Source of the DNA: Fischerella muscicola SAG 1427-1 = PCC 73103 | Lineage (GTDB): Bacteria > Cyanobacteriota > Cyanobacteriia > Cyanobacteriales > Nostocaceae | Reading direction: 5' to 3' | NCBI RefSeq assembly: GCF_000317245.1 | Contig: NZ_AJLJ01000268.1 | Location: 1-64,000, forward strand | Length of the DNA stretch: 64,000 nucleotides | Shown here: positions 35,046-43,805 of the stretch, piece by piece | How the letters are laid out: every line of letters starts with the position of its first letter | Numbering within the stretch: the first letter of the stretch is position 1 | Made by a program: the position numbers and the translations under genes | The notes under the pieces: model-generated | The model's database searches: none | What the model was told of the DNA's origin: nothing | The model's input: the letters and a program-made list of their open reading frames with translations, nothing else

Positions 35046-35420
35046 ATGCACGTAACATACAATTCTGATAAACGCAAATTGCTATCATCTCTGTGTCATG
35101 GGGCAATTTTTTTTAGTACAGCATTATTTTCGATTGGGGTTCCAATTGTCATTAACTTAATATCTGATGATCCAGTTGTGAAAAGCAACGCCAAAGAATC
35201 AATTAATTTTCACTTCAATGTTTGGTTCTGGGCAACAGTAATTGGAGTTCCTATTGGGATTTTATCCTTTTTGACTTTTGGTATCGGCGGAATTTTGTTT
35301 TTCCCGGTTGTTGCTTTTGGTTTTCTACTGCACTGGGGATTGACTATTTGGGCTTTGTTAAAGTGTTTCAGCAATCCTGATGAACCTGTGCGTTATCCAT
35401 TTATTTTCCGACTGTTCTAG
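35046..35420 (+). CDS. DUF4870-type small membrane protein
   Basis: 124 aa from ATG 35046, preceded by GGAGGAGCC at a good distance; the open frame reaches back to a TTG at 34995 that has no such site. Three to four hydrophobic segments are present. The pattern DKRKLLSSLCHGAIFFS, IVINLIS, KSNAKESINFHFNVWFW and FLLHWGLTIWALLKCFSNPDEPVRYPF is typical of the DUF4870/Tic20-like family of small integral membrane proteins. No biochemical function is established. The upstream 34708-35045 region holds no other gene. Confidence 0.8.
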   Translation: MHVTYNSDKRKLLSSLCHGAIFFSTALFSIGVPIVINLISDDPVVKSNAKESINFHFNVWFWATVIGVPIGILSFLTFGIGGILFFPVVAFGFLLHWGLTIWALLKCFSNPDEPVRYPFIFRLF

Positions 35421-35551
35421 TACTGATCAATTTTTAGAACATTGGTTGCGTCAAAAGCCATATAGTAAAAGCGATCGCTCTTTGGATACCATTTATCTGT
35501 TGAGTAGGGCGATCGCTTTATTCTGTTTGCCTTCATATTCTTCACTCTGCA

Positions 35552-36724
35552 CTAGCAAATACGTCCTTGGCTGAGATTCATATAAATCAAACTTTTTAAT
35601 AATTGCATCATTTCGATGGATATTATATTTTCTTTCGTACGTATTCCAATAGACTCTTGTGTTCTAATTTCAGTATGCTTGGTGTAATTATTAACTATTT
35701 TAGCCTTATTTAGGTTAGTAATTTTTCCATAACTTAATAAGGGTTCTATTACCAAGGCAAGATGTTCACTAAAAAGTTGTAGTTGTTTTACATCATCTTT
35801 TGTAAATTGGCGGGAACCAAAAGTACCAACATGAAGGACACCATTTATTTGGTTTTTAAGTATCAGAGGAACACCAAGTATTGAGCGAATTCCCCTGTGA
35901 CGCAGAATTGGACTCACTACTTCTATTTTTGACAAGTCGTCTACAATCGTATACTTGCCCCTAGCAGCGATTTTACCTGCAAAACCAGAACCGAGGGGAA
36001 TTTGAATTCCTTCCAAAATTTCTTCTTCTAAACCAATGGTGGCATATACACCTAATTGCTGCCCATTTTCTGTAGGTAAAAGAACTGTAATCGTGTCTAT
36101 ACTCATGAATGTGCGTATGTTCTCAAGCAATACACGCAGCACCTTTTCAAGAACCAAATCAGTAGGTACAGTTTCGTTGATGCTGAGGTGCTGAAAGTTC
36201 CTCCCACGAGTCTTATTAACCGTGCTAAGATCTGCATTCGGTGGAATGGAAAGATCTTTGCGATCTTTGTGAATGTATTTCTGATCTGGTTCCTTGCGAT
36301 TGTGACTTTTGACTATCACATCAAATAAACGCAACCCGTGATTACCAATAATCCTCAATTTTCTGACTTGAGTCTGGTTGTTGTCAGTCTGAACTATGGC
36401 GCGGAACAAACAGGTACTATTTTCTCCAACATAGTTGGCAAAGTTCTGGAGTTCCTCTTGACTCATTTCAAGTACAATGCAATTTGATGCGTTCTCAGAG
36501 ATTTTCTCCGGATTGCGGGCTTCCAGAATTGTTGTGAGATGAGCGTGCAGATACTTGGACTCATGATCATTGAGGGTAATACAGTTAAGTCTATGAATCA
36601 AGCGGCTTGCTTCAGAAACTTCAGAAATCGGAGTTGATGAATTGACATAGTGATCTTGGCGGGGATTCCCCTTTTGAAACCAGATTAGCAAACGGGTTAA
36701 GCTGAGAAGAAATTCATGAATCAT
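35552..36724 (-). CDS. GAF-domain protein with unknown N-terminal region
   Basis: 390 aa. Residues 1-170 show no motif I can name, though a SRLIHRLNCITLNDHESKYL stretch looks conserved. Residues about 190-335 form a GAF domain (VLRVLLENIRTFMSIDTITVLL, GSGFAGKIAARGKYTIVDDL, RSILGVPLILKNQINGVLHVG, FTKDDVKQLQLFSEHLALVIE), a small-ligand or chromophore pocket. No Cys typical of a bilin GAF is seen. After the GAF domain the protein ends within about 55 residues with no kinase, phosphatase or GGDEF output, so it may be a stand-alone sensor, a partner protein or a truncated gene. The C-terminal 50 residues are low in conservation features. Confidence 0.75.
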   Translation of the reverse strand: MIHEFLLSLTRLLIWFQKGNPRQDHYVNSSTPISEVSEASRLIHRLNCITLNDHESKYLHAHLTTILEARNPEKISENASNCIVLEMSQEELQNFANYVGENSTCLFRAIVQTDNNQTQVRKLRIIGNHGLRLFDVIVKSHNRKEPDQKYIHKDRKDLSIPPNADLSTVNKTRGRNFQHLSINETVPTDLVLEKVLRVLLENIRTFMSIDTITVLLPTENGQQLGVYATIGLEEEILEGIQIPLGSGFAGKIAARGKYTIVDDLSKIEVVSPILRHRGIRSILGVPLILKNQINGVLHVGTFGSRQFTKDDVKQLQLFSEHLALVIEPLLSYGKITNLNKAKIVNNYTKHTEIRTQESIGIRTKENIISIEMMQLLKSLIYMNLSQGRIC

Positions 36725-37094
36725 AATTTCAAATTTATTTGAATCTGTTTCAAATTTCTATATGCTTCTAAAGGATTTAAATGTTTACTTTTGCTCATAG
36801 TATTTACTATAGCAATCCAAACTCATTAACTGAGATACTTGGAAATAATTGCGCGAATAAAATTTACTACTCAATAAACAAAGTCCACGTAAGTGGACTT
36901 TGTTAAATGACCAAATGAAGCAAGTTTTGCCTATTTATCTGCTATTGACAATTGCCGTAACTGAATGAAAGTTTACTCTTCGATGAGATTTTATTACTAA
37001 GTCTTCTCTGGCAAATTAACTCGATAGCTTATAGAATTTTCGCATTCATATTATTCATTTTGATGATGATTCTGAAGTCTTATGAACATATATC
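36725..37094. other. 370-bp intergenic region with a perfect palindrome
   Basis: AT-rich spacer between two minus-strand genes. Apart from the 12-bp-arm palindrome at 36877-36904, nothing recognisable. Confidence 0.5.
36877..36904. repeat. Perfect palindrome AACAAAGTCCAC / GTGGACTTTGTT
   Basis: Twelve-bp perfect arms around a GTAA loop, about 190 bp beyond the GMC oxidoreductase stop. A related but imperfect AGTCTACTTAAGCAGACT element lies near 63414-63431. It may be a terminator of the GMC transcript or a dispersed repeat. Confidence 0.65.
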
Positions 37095-38786
37095 TTAATG
37101 AATCTCAAGTTTGGCTGTGAGATTCTCTGGCTTAACAGCAAACCGAGTCTTGACATGATCTGCCAAGCGGATTGCCAAAGCGATAATAGTCAGCGTGGGA
37201 TTGGCGTAGCCTCCTGTTGGGAAAACGGAACTACCTGCGATAAATAAATTCGAGATCCCGTGAACTTGGCAATTTGCATCGACAACACCTTGTTTGGGAT
37301 CAACATGCATCCGTGTTGTTCCCATACTATGGTGTGTACTAAAACCCAGAACCACCGGAAGTTCTGCATCACGTTCAATCTGCAATTCACCGAAGCCTGC
37401 ACGAGCAATCTCTTCTGCTAAAATAGCTTGCGATCGCTTGATGCTGCAAATGTCTATTTCGCTCCACCGAAAAGTTAACTGTGCTTGAGGACAACCAAGC
37501 CTGTCACATTTAGTACTAAGCGTCACCCGATTATCAGGATTTGGGACTTGTTCGGTTTGGCTCAATACTTCAAACTTTACATATCTGTTTTCGTTACCTT
37601 CGTGATCTGACCATCCACCATAACTCAAGTCAGGGAACAAATATTCTCGTTTGATTTGATATTTATACCAATCGCTCACAAGATGATCAATATGCGTGAT
37701 CACATTACCCAAATGTTGAATAGCATTTTTGGGAAGCTGTCCACGCCGAATTGCAGAGAACAAAGTTTTTGCAGAAGCCTTAGCCACCGATTTATACTTC
37801 TCATCTCTGGGAAAGAGGATAAAACTCATATTGAGTAATTGCTCACGCTGGATCACTTGCTCACTCAAGTGAAGTTTTCCCATAACTGGTACATTATTAA
37901 CTCGGCGTAAATCATATAGACCTGTCGAATTGAAGATTTTTCGACTAGAAGGATAAAGCATACCAGAGCGAAGAATCGGATGATCCATAAAGAATCTACC
38001 GACAACATCGTTCTGATTGGCTAATCCAGTCTTTTGAATTTTGTTAGATAGCAGTAACAAACGTGCATTTTCGATACCACCTGTAGCTAAAATAAACATT
38101 TTGGCAACTATCCAAAATTGATTACCGTCGAGACAAGCTAGGCGTACACGCTTTACATTCTTAGCTGTTTCGTCAGTCTCAATTTCTACGACGTTTGCAT
38201 TCAAATAAGTAGTAATATTAGGAGATTGATCAATTTGTTTGCGGTATTCATTAGTGAAAATATCGCGAGGCCCAAACTGAAACATACTGGTAGTTACGCG
38301 ATCGCCAATGAAGGGTAACTGAGGAGATTGAGCATCCTCCCAACTCAGAACGTCATAAGCAAAGGGGCCGAGTTTGCAGACTTCATGAGCGCGCTCATAG
38401 TAAGGATCTAGGTGAGATTTTCTAAAAGGCCAGCCACTATATGGCACACAATCACGTTTTTCAAAGTCTATCTCGTCCAAGGTCATGTGCCTCAGACCAA
38501 GTTGATTTTGATTAATTTCAACATTCCAAACATTAGCATGTCCACCAAACTGACGATGACGCATATCTTGTAAGTTTGGAAAAGGCTCACCAACAGTTTC
38601 ACCCTCACTTAGAGATTGTGTCTGTTGATTAAATTCTAGATCGCCACTTTCTACTAAACAGACTCGAAAATCTTGCCCAATCAATTCTCGCGCCAGTGTA
38701 ATCCCCGCAGGACCAGCACCAACAATACAAACTTCTGTTTGAATAAGTTCATCTTTTGGTAACTTACGGCTATCAATAAACATCAA
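37095..38786 (-). CDS. GMC-family FAD-dependent oxidoreductase
   Basis: 563 aa. The FAD dinucleotide-binding motif is VCIVGAGPAGITLARELI (about 19-36), followed by the GMC region FGGHANVWNVE (the usual GGxxxxW). FILATGGIENARLLLLS is the second nucleotide motif. The C-terminal GMC domain carries THHSMGTTRMH with the catalytic His and the closing NLFIAGSSVFPTGGYANPTLTI motif. The family oxidises alcohol groups of sugars, sterols or related compounds, passing electrons to O2 or a carrier; the substrate is unknown. No signal peptide or Tat motif. Stand-alone gene with AT-rich gaps of more than 300 bp on each side. Confidence 0.88.
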   Translation of the reverse strand: MMFIDSRKLPKDELIQTEVCIVGAGPAGITLARELIGQDFRVCLVESGDLEFNQQTQSLSEGETVGEPFPNLQDMRHRQFGGHANVWNVEINQNQLGLRHMTLDEIDFEKRDCVPYSGWPFRKSHLDPYYERAHEVCKLGPFAYDVLSWEDAQSPQLPFIGDRVTTSMFQFGPRDIFTNEYRKQIDQSPNITTYLNANVVEIETDETAKNVKRVRLACLDGNQFWIVAKMFILATGGIENARLLLLSNKIQKTGLANQNDVVGRFFMDHPILRSGMLYPSSRKIFNSTGLYDLRRVNNVPVMGKLHLSEQVIQREQLLNMSFILFPRDEKYKSVAKASAKTLFSAIRRGQLPKNAIQHLGNVITHIDHLVSDWYKYQIKREYLFPDLSYGGWSDHEGNENRYVKFEVLSQTEQVPNPDNRVTLSTKCDRLGCPQAQLTFRWSEIDICSIKRSQAILAEEIARAGFGELQIERDAELPVVLGFSTHHSMGTTRMHVDPKQGVVDANCQVHGISNLFIAGSSVFPTGGYANPTLTIIALAIRLADHVKTRFAVKPENLTAKLEIH

Positions 38787-39205
38787 TTTAATTTCCTTTT
38801 GGATTTTCTAGATACCTATAGCAATATCTCTAGACAAGTTCTTTTGATATAAAAAAAATCTCATCAAGCTAAAGACATGCAAACGTAACAGTATTTCTCA
38901 GCATGAGATACTGCTACCCTCTTATGGTGTGATCGATTGATTGTTTACCAATTACATAAAATATTTTTCGTAAAAAGTTAGATATTTATGGATTTAGTTG
39001 ATTGGTATAGAGACCAATTGATATTAAGCTTATAAGTTAATTTTCTGATACTGTATTTAGAAATCACAAAAATAGCCTTATCTGTGTAAAGATCTGACAA
39101 AGTTTCATCTGTCTAGAGTATGAGTTTGTCTTAAGTACGGTTCAGTTAAGGGTATGCAGTGTTGATGATAGAGAAAATAAGTGAAAAGTCAGGGATATCA
39201 AGAAG
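38787..39205. other. 419-bp intergenic region, nothing recognisable
   Basis: AT-rich DNA separating the GMC oxidoreductase gene from the toxin-antitoxin pair. No frame, repeat or RNA gene recognised. Confidence 0.4.
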
Positions 39206-39583
39206 TTAGAAATCTAGAATTTCCTTAATCACGCTCTTTAGCTCCTTATCCCCAGGGCGTTTTGCAAACTGCTCGTGACTATAAATCCATACAAGCTTAA
39301 TTATAAAAGTAGTGGTATTTACTAAATACATCAATCTGACTTGTCCAGAAGCTCCTTTGGAAACCTTCAACTCCAACTTGTGGAATGTCCATCCTTGAGG
39401 TAACTGAATTTTCCCTGGTAAAGGTTCATTACGGGAATTTATTGGATATTGATCATCAAGCAAATTTTCCAGGACTTCAGCAACAAGCTCAACAAAATCA
39501 GCCCCAAGAGCTTTGGCAAGTTTTTTGAAAGAACGCTTAAAATTATCTGATTCCTCAATCGAGAAGGGAGTTGAGCCAGTCAC
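39206..39583 (-). CDS. RelE/ParE-superfamily toxin-like protein
   Basis: 125 aa. The fold pattern is RelE/ParE-like: a start helix with FSIEESDNFKRSFKKLAKALG, a second helix ending before YPINSRNEPLPGKIQLP, strands FHKLELKVSKGASGQVRLMYLV, and TTFIIKLVWIYSHEQF at the end. Basic residues (R and K in VRLMYLV and HEQFAKRP) lie where RelE-type ribonuclease or ParE-type gyrase toxins act. The gene is downstream of, and overlaps by 29 bp, a Panacea-domain gene, the usual order antitoxin then toxin. The expected role is growth arrest or abortive infection; whether it targets ribosomes or gyrase cannot be told. Confidence 0.72.
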   Translation of the reverse strand: MTGSTPFSIEESDNFKRSFKKLAKALGADFVELVAEVLENLLDDQYPINSRNEPLPGKIQLPQGWTFHKLELKVSKGASGQVRLMYLVNTTTFIIKLVWIYSHEQFAKRPGDKELKSVIKEILDF

Positions 39584-40142
39584 GCACTTCTCCTTTTTGA
39601 ATGCGAGTTGAGGATTGGGAAGTCAAAGCATCCTTTACAATTTCAGTCATAACTGATTCATATGCCGGGTGGTCACGCTCTATGACGTCAAGCTTCTGAT
39701 AACCTAGCGCTTTCATATCCTCTAGAAGAATTGGTTCAGTTGAACTGGCTTGAGGCGGTAAACCCTTGCGAGCTTTCTTCCAGGGAAACTCTCCGTGAGT
39801 CATATCACTCAGGCGATAAGCATGGTAGCCACCAAAATATTCCCAAACTTCTTCTAGAAGTTTCTTCTTTTCATCAGGGATTTGCAACAATAAATTGTGA
39901 TTAGGAACAGGTAACTGGTTCGCTTCAAATTCACTATAAAATCTATAAGCAGGAGGACATACAGGGCCATATCGCCATGCTTGGATTTCTTCCTCAAACA
40001 ATGGCTCATCGTACAGCGCCAAATGTAAACTCTGTGAGTAATACAGAAGCTTCTGAACCTTCATGTTGGTCATTTCAGCTTCTATTCCATCCTCGTAAGC
40101 TCTGACTATGAAGTAGCGAGCCGCATTGAGACTATCAATCAT
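39555..40142 (-). CDS. Panacea (DUF4065/SocA-like) domain antitoxin
   Basis: 195 aa. The Panacea domain is clear: AARYFIVRAYEDGIEAEMTN, KVQKLLYYSQSLHLALYDEPLFEEEIQAWRYGPVCPPAYRFY, and the later SDMTHGEFPWKKAR. It is followed by an extra C-terminal segment (about 145-195) that may contact the toxin. Panacea is known as a versatile antitoxin domain that neutralises many unrelated toxins. The 29-bp overlap with the downstream RelE-like gene implies translational coupling. This is the promoter-proximal gene; 224 AT-rich bp separate it from the divergent conflict-system genes. Confidence 0.82.
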   Translation of the reverse strand: MIDSLNAARYFIVRAYEDGIEAEMTNMKVQKLLYYSQSLHLALYDEPLFEEEIQAWRYGPVCPPAYRFYSEFEANQLPVPNHNLLLQIPDEKKKLLEEVWEYFGGYHAYRLSDMTHGEFPWKKARKGLPPQASSTEPILLEDMKALGYQKLDVIERDHPAYESVMTEIVKDALTSQSSTRIQKGEVRDWLNSLLD

Positions 40143-40366
40143 ACTCAGACCCGCAAATCAAGTTTTCTATCGTAGCAAATTTCAATATAGACGTATACAC
40201 ACTATTATAATTGAAGCTTACCTTTATAGTACTTTTTTACTATATTCAGCTCGTAATCTGAACTATTTGCAGATACGTAGTGAAATATTAGATTATGTAC
40301 GATATAATACACAAAAAGTACAAAACACACTTTTTAAGCATATAAATTTAGTATTTAAATCTCAGT

Positions 40367-40879
40367 ATGGACGATTTAAAAATAGCCTTTCTCTCAAAAT
40401 ACTATGGTAATGATGCGATTAAAGGAGCTGTATTAGTCACTGATAAAGCAACAAAACCAATTGAATTTCGTGTGACTGAATCAGTTCGCCCTACAAAAAT
40501 TCAGAGAACGCTTTATGGAGAAATTTTGTATGATTATATACTTGTAGAATTGATAGCAGTTCCTTTACTTGGATCTTTAAAAGAAAAACCTAAGCTTGTG
40601 CTAGTACAGGATGAAATTTTTCTTGAGGCCAATAGCAAGCAAGAAATTCCTGTTATTCAGATTTTAAAAGAAGAAGATAAAGTATACGGGAAAGAAAAAC
40701 CTATTGAAGAGATCACTTCTCCTTCCTCCAAATTTCCTTCCTTACGTATCACAACATCAAAAGGAATTGCTCAAAAGTTGACAGATGTAAAAAGGCAGCT
40801 AGAAGAATTATATGTATTTAGGAACTTACTCGAACCATTTCAGCGAATTCAGGATGTTTGTGAACAAGATAAAACTTAA
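40367..40879 (+). CDS. Unknown 170-aa protein, first gene of the SNF2-PNP unit
   Basis: 170 aa, soluble and AT-rich in codon choice. The N-terminal half has alternating beta-type stretches (LKIAFLSKYYGNDAIKGAVLVTD, IEFRVTESVRP, ILYDYILVELIAVPLLGSL, KLVLVQDEIFLEA); the second half is a Lys/Glu linker and a helical end (KLTDVKRQLEELYVFRNLLEPFQRIQDVC). I recognise no family. Its stop lies 16 bp before the SNF2-PNP start and the strand is the same, so the two are very probably co-transcribed. It may be a sensor, adaptor or regulator of the ATPase. A 94-codon frame overlapping its start (40126-40410) is not coding. Confidence 0.65.
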   Translation: MDDLKIAFLSKYYGNDAIKGAVLVTDKATKPIEFRVTESVRPTKIQRTLYGEILYDYILVELIAVPLLGSLKEKPKLVLVQDEIFLEANSKQEIPVIQILKEEDKVYGKEKPIEEITSPSSKFPSLRITTSKGIAQKLTDVKRQLEELYVFRNLLEPFQRIQDVCEQDKT

Positions 40880-40895
40880 TTGCATAAAGAATTAA

Positions 40896-43730
40896 ATGGT
40901 ATTACAAAAAATTGCTATAAAAATAATTAAATTATTTTCTAATTTTACTCTAATTCCTCAGAGAGATATTGAAGAATGGAGGCTGCATTATCCATATATT
41001 CATAAAACATCTTTTAAAATCACACATGTTTTAATCTCAAATAACTTATGCTCAAGTATTTCAAAAGTAGTTATTTCAGATAACTTTTTACTTGTTTTTC
41101 CTGAAATATTGGATAAATATCAATCATTGTCAGCAGTAAATACTTATGAACCTTTTGCTAATGACTATTTAAGTTTACTTAGTATTGATGATTATTCTTA
41201 TTTAATATCAATTATTTTTCCTAAAATATTAGAAAGTCAAGATGTATTTATAATTTCACAGCCATGTGTTTCTGAAAACTTATTTCAAACAATTAAACAA
41301 CCAGATGTGAAAGGTAAAATTTTTGACAAGCAATTGCTAAGTCATAGTCAAAAAAATAAATTACAATCTGTTCCAAAAATACGCAAGGCTTCTTCTCAAA
41401 TTATAGGTTTAGATAAATGGGATTTACTTTACCCATCACTATGTCCACCCTTGTTATTTGACTTCGCTGATATCGATTTTTTTCGACCTTTGCGTGCTTA
41501 TCAAGTAGAGGGTATTAATTTCCTGGTTCAAAATACCTCTGCTTTGCTCGCCGACGAAATGGGAACCGGGAAAACGGTTCAAACAATAAATGCTTTGCGT
41601 ATTCTCTTTCGGCAAGGTAGAATACGTTGTGCTTTGATAGTTTGCCCATTGGCAGTTGTTGGTAGCGCTTATTTGAGTGAAGAAACTGGAAAATCAGAAG
41701 GTTGGGATGGTCATTTTTATAATTGGGCAAAAGAGCTTTTAGTTACTGTTCTTCGAGATAAACCTGAACAGCGTGAAATAGATTGGAGGACTCCTGCTCA
41801 TGTTTATATTACGACTTATGAGACTCTTCGTAATGACTTAAGAGATGATATATTGAAACTCACTGATTATAGAAAATTTGATTGTGTCATTATAGATGAA
41901 GCTCAAAAAATAAAAAATAGAAGTTCTAAAGTATCACAAGCTGTTCGTAAATTAGTACCTAAATACCGTTGGGCTTTAACTGGTACACCTATTCAAAACA
42001 GCATTGAGGATGTAATTTCAATATTTGAATTTGTAAAACCAGAACTTTTTAGAATACGAACTGATGATTTAGCGCAACAAGTTAAAAGCACTATAGCACC
42101 ATATATGCTTCGCCGTTTAAAACAAGATGTCTTAAAAGATTTACCTGAAAAGATTCATCAAGAAGACTGGTTAGAACTTGATTATTATCAAAAATCGGAG
42201 TACGAAAAGGCATTAAATATCGGTCGCAGTAAACTTGAAACCTCTATCCGAACAGAGAGCGATTCTCAAGTTATAAATCATATTTTTGCTCTGATTAACC
42301 AGCTAAAGCAAATATGTAATTTTGCTCATGGCAAGTCAACTAGTCCAAAAACTGAACTTTTAATTGAATATATCGAAACAATAGCTGCAAACGGTGAAAA
42401 AGTTTTAATTTTTTCTCAATATGTAGAAGAAGGAATTAATAAACTTGAGAAAATTTTAAAACAAAAAAAGATTGGCTTTGTTTCCTACAAAGGTGGGATA
42501 TCTCAACTACAGAAAGATCAAGCATTAAATGACTTTAGAAATAAATCAGATGTTTATGTATTTCTTGGTACCTTTAATGCTGTTGGTTTTGGATTAACTC
42601 TAACTGAAGCATCTTATGTGATTCATTTTGACCATTGGTGGAATCCAGCAGTGATGCAGCAGGCAGAAGATAGAGCGCACCGAATTGGACAAACAAATAA
42701 ATTAACTGTTTATAGCTTTTGGATGCGAGACACGATAGAAGAAGATATAAAGAAGAAATTACATGAAAAACGTTCTCTTATTGAGAAAGTAATCAATCCA
42801 CTTGCAGAAGAGGCTTTCGATAATATTGTTACGACTGAAGAGTGGCTTGATATGCTTGGAGTAAAAGCAAAACTTCAGCCATCAGTCATAAAAGATAGTA
42901 AACCACTTTCATCGCAATCAAATACAGAATATAAAGAGGCAAGCATCGATTCTAGAGATCCTTTGATAGATTTTGCAATCATTACGGCTATAGGAATTGA
43001 ACTAAAGGCTGTATGCGAAGCCTTTCAAATGACAGCAGAACATCGAGTGCATAAAGGGTCGCGTGTTTACTGGCGCAACCGCATGGAACTTCAAAACGGT
43101 GAATTTTACGAAATTGTGGTTGCACAATCACCTGATATGGCTAATGTGGATGTAGCTCTTTTAGCATCTGACACAATTCACCATTGGCATCCAGAGGCTA
43201 TGTTGATGGTTGGTGTAGCAGGAGCAGCAAGTCAAGAGCAAACGTTAGGGGATATTGTTGTGGGAAATGCTGTTTACTACTATGAGCGAGGAAAGATTAC
43301 ACCTAATGGATCAAAGCCTGAACCATACCAGTATCCCGTTGATCAAACATTGTGGAGCCGAATTATTTCTCTTCCTGAGTGGAATGGAATTATTTCAGTG
43401 TTAAGACCTGACGGTACGAACAATAGACCCAGAATTTATCCTGGAATAATTGCTTCCGGTGAAAAAGTAGTAGCTGACGCAGCAATGCGCGATGATATTG
43501 CTGCTGCTCATAGAAAAATAGTAGCGATTGAAATGGAAGGGTATGGTGTGAGCAAAGCTGCTTGGCAAAGCTTTGAAAGAGTGCGTCACATAGTCATTAG
43601 AGCTATTTGTGATTTTGCTGACTCAAGCAAAAATAGTGAATGGCATTCCTATGCTGCCGCAGTTGCCGCAGGCTATACTAAACATTTCCTCCTCGACCGA
43701 CCTCTTGAACCCAGAAATCAATCCTTTTAG
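40896..43730 (+). CDS. SNF2-family ATPase fused to nucleoside phosphorylase-like domain
   Basis: 944 aa, three parts. Residues 1-195 have no known motif. Residues about 198-650 form an SNF2/RapA-type helicase-like ATPase: motif I ADEMGTGKTVQT (K226), II IIDEAQKIKN (D334), III ALTGTPIQNS, and V-VI GFGLTLTEASYVIHFDHWWNP with QAEDRAHRIGQT. Residues about 690-935 form a PNP/UDP-phosphorylase (MTA/SAH-nucleosidase-like) domain: FAIITAIGIEL, MVGVAGAAS, GDIVVGNAV, VAIEMEGYGV (base-ribose site) and ICDFADSS with the catalytic-type Asp. Such PNP domains in bacterial conflict systems sense or destroy nucleotides. The ATPase would act as an NTP-driven switch on DNA. It lies between the 170-aa unknown (16 bp upstream) and a four-TM protein (75 bp downstream), next to a toxin-antitoxin pair. 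Anti-phage function is inference. Confidence 0.88.
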   Translation: MVLQKIAIKIIKLFSNFTLIPQRDIEEWRLHYPYIHKTSFKITHVLISNNLCSSISKVVISDNFLLVFPEILDKYQSLSAVNTYEPFANDYLSLLSIDDYSYLISIIFPKILESQDVFIISQPCVSENLFQTIKQPDVKGKIFDKQLLSHSQKNKLQSVPKIRKASSQIIGLDKWDLLYPSLCPPLLFDFADIDFFRPLRAYQVEGINFLVQNTSALLADEMGTGKTVQTINALRILFRQGRIRCALIVCPLAVVGSAYLSEETGKSEGWDGHFYNWAKELLVTVLRDKPEQREIDWRTPAHVYITTYETLRNDLRDDILKLTDYRKFDCVIIDEAQKIKNRSSKVSQAVRKLVPKYRWALTGTPIQNSIEDVISIFEFVKPELFRIRTDDLAQQVKSTIAPYMLRRLKQDVLKDLPEKIHQEDWLELDYYQKSEYEKALNIGRSKLETSIRTESDSQVINHIFALINQLKQICNFAHGKSTSPKTELLIEYIETIAANGEKVLIFSQYVEEGINKLEKILKQKKIGFVSYKGGISQLQKDQALNDFRNKSDVYVFLGTFNAVGFGLTLTEASYVIHFDHWWNPAVMQQAEDRAHRIGQTNKLTVYSFWMRDTIEEDIKKKLHEKRSLIEKVINPLAEEAFDNIVTTEEWLDMLGVKAKLQPSVIKDSKPLSSQSNTEYKEASIDSRDPLIDFAIITAIGIELKAVCEAFQMTAEHRVHKGSRVYWRNRMELQNGEFYEIVVAQSPDMANVDVALLASDTIHHWHPEAMLMVGVAGAASQEQTLGDIVVGNAVYYYERGKITPNGSKPEPYQYPVDQTLWSRIISLPEWNGIISVLRPDGTNNRPRIYPGIIASGEKVVADAAMRDDIAAAHRKIVAIEMEGYGVSKAAWQSFERVRHIVIRAICDFADSSKNSEWHSYAAAVAAGYTKHFLLDRPLEPRNQSF

Positions 43731-43805
43731 TGCTATTTATATCCTTAAGTTTCTTATTTTGAATTTGCTTGTAGATTATTAACTTTATCCTCCCAGGAAT
43801 GTACC

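Noticed and set aside
40126..40410. 94-codon plus-strand frame overlapping the 170-aa gene
   Set aside because: Overlaps the antitoxin start and the 170-aa gene start; composition of AT-rich intergenic DNA.
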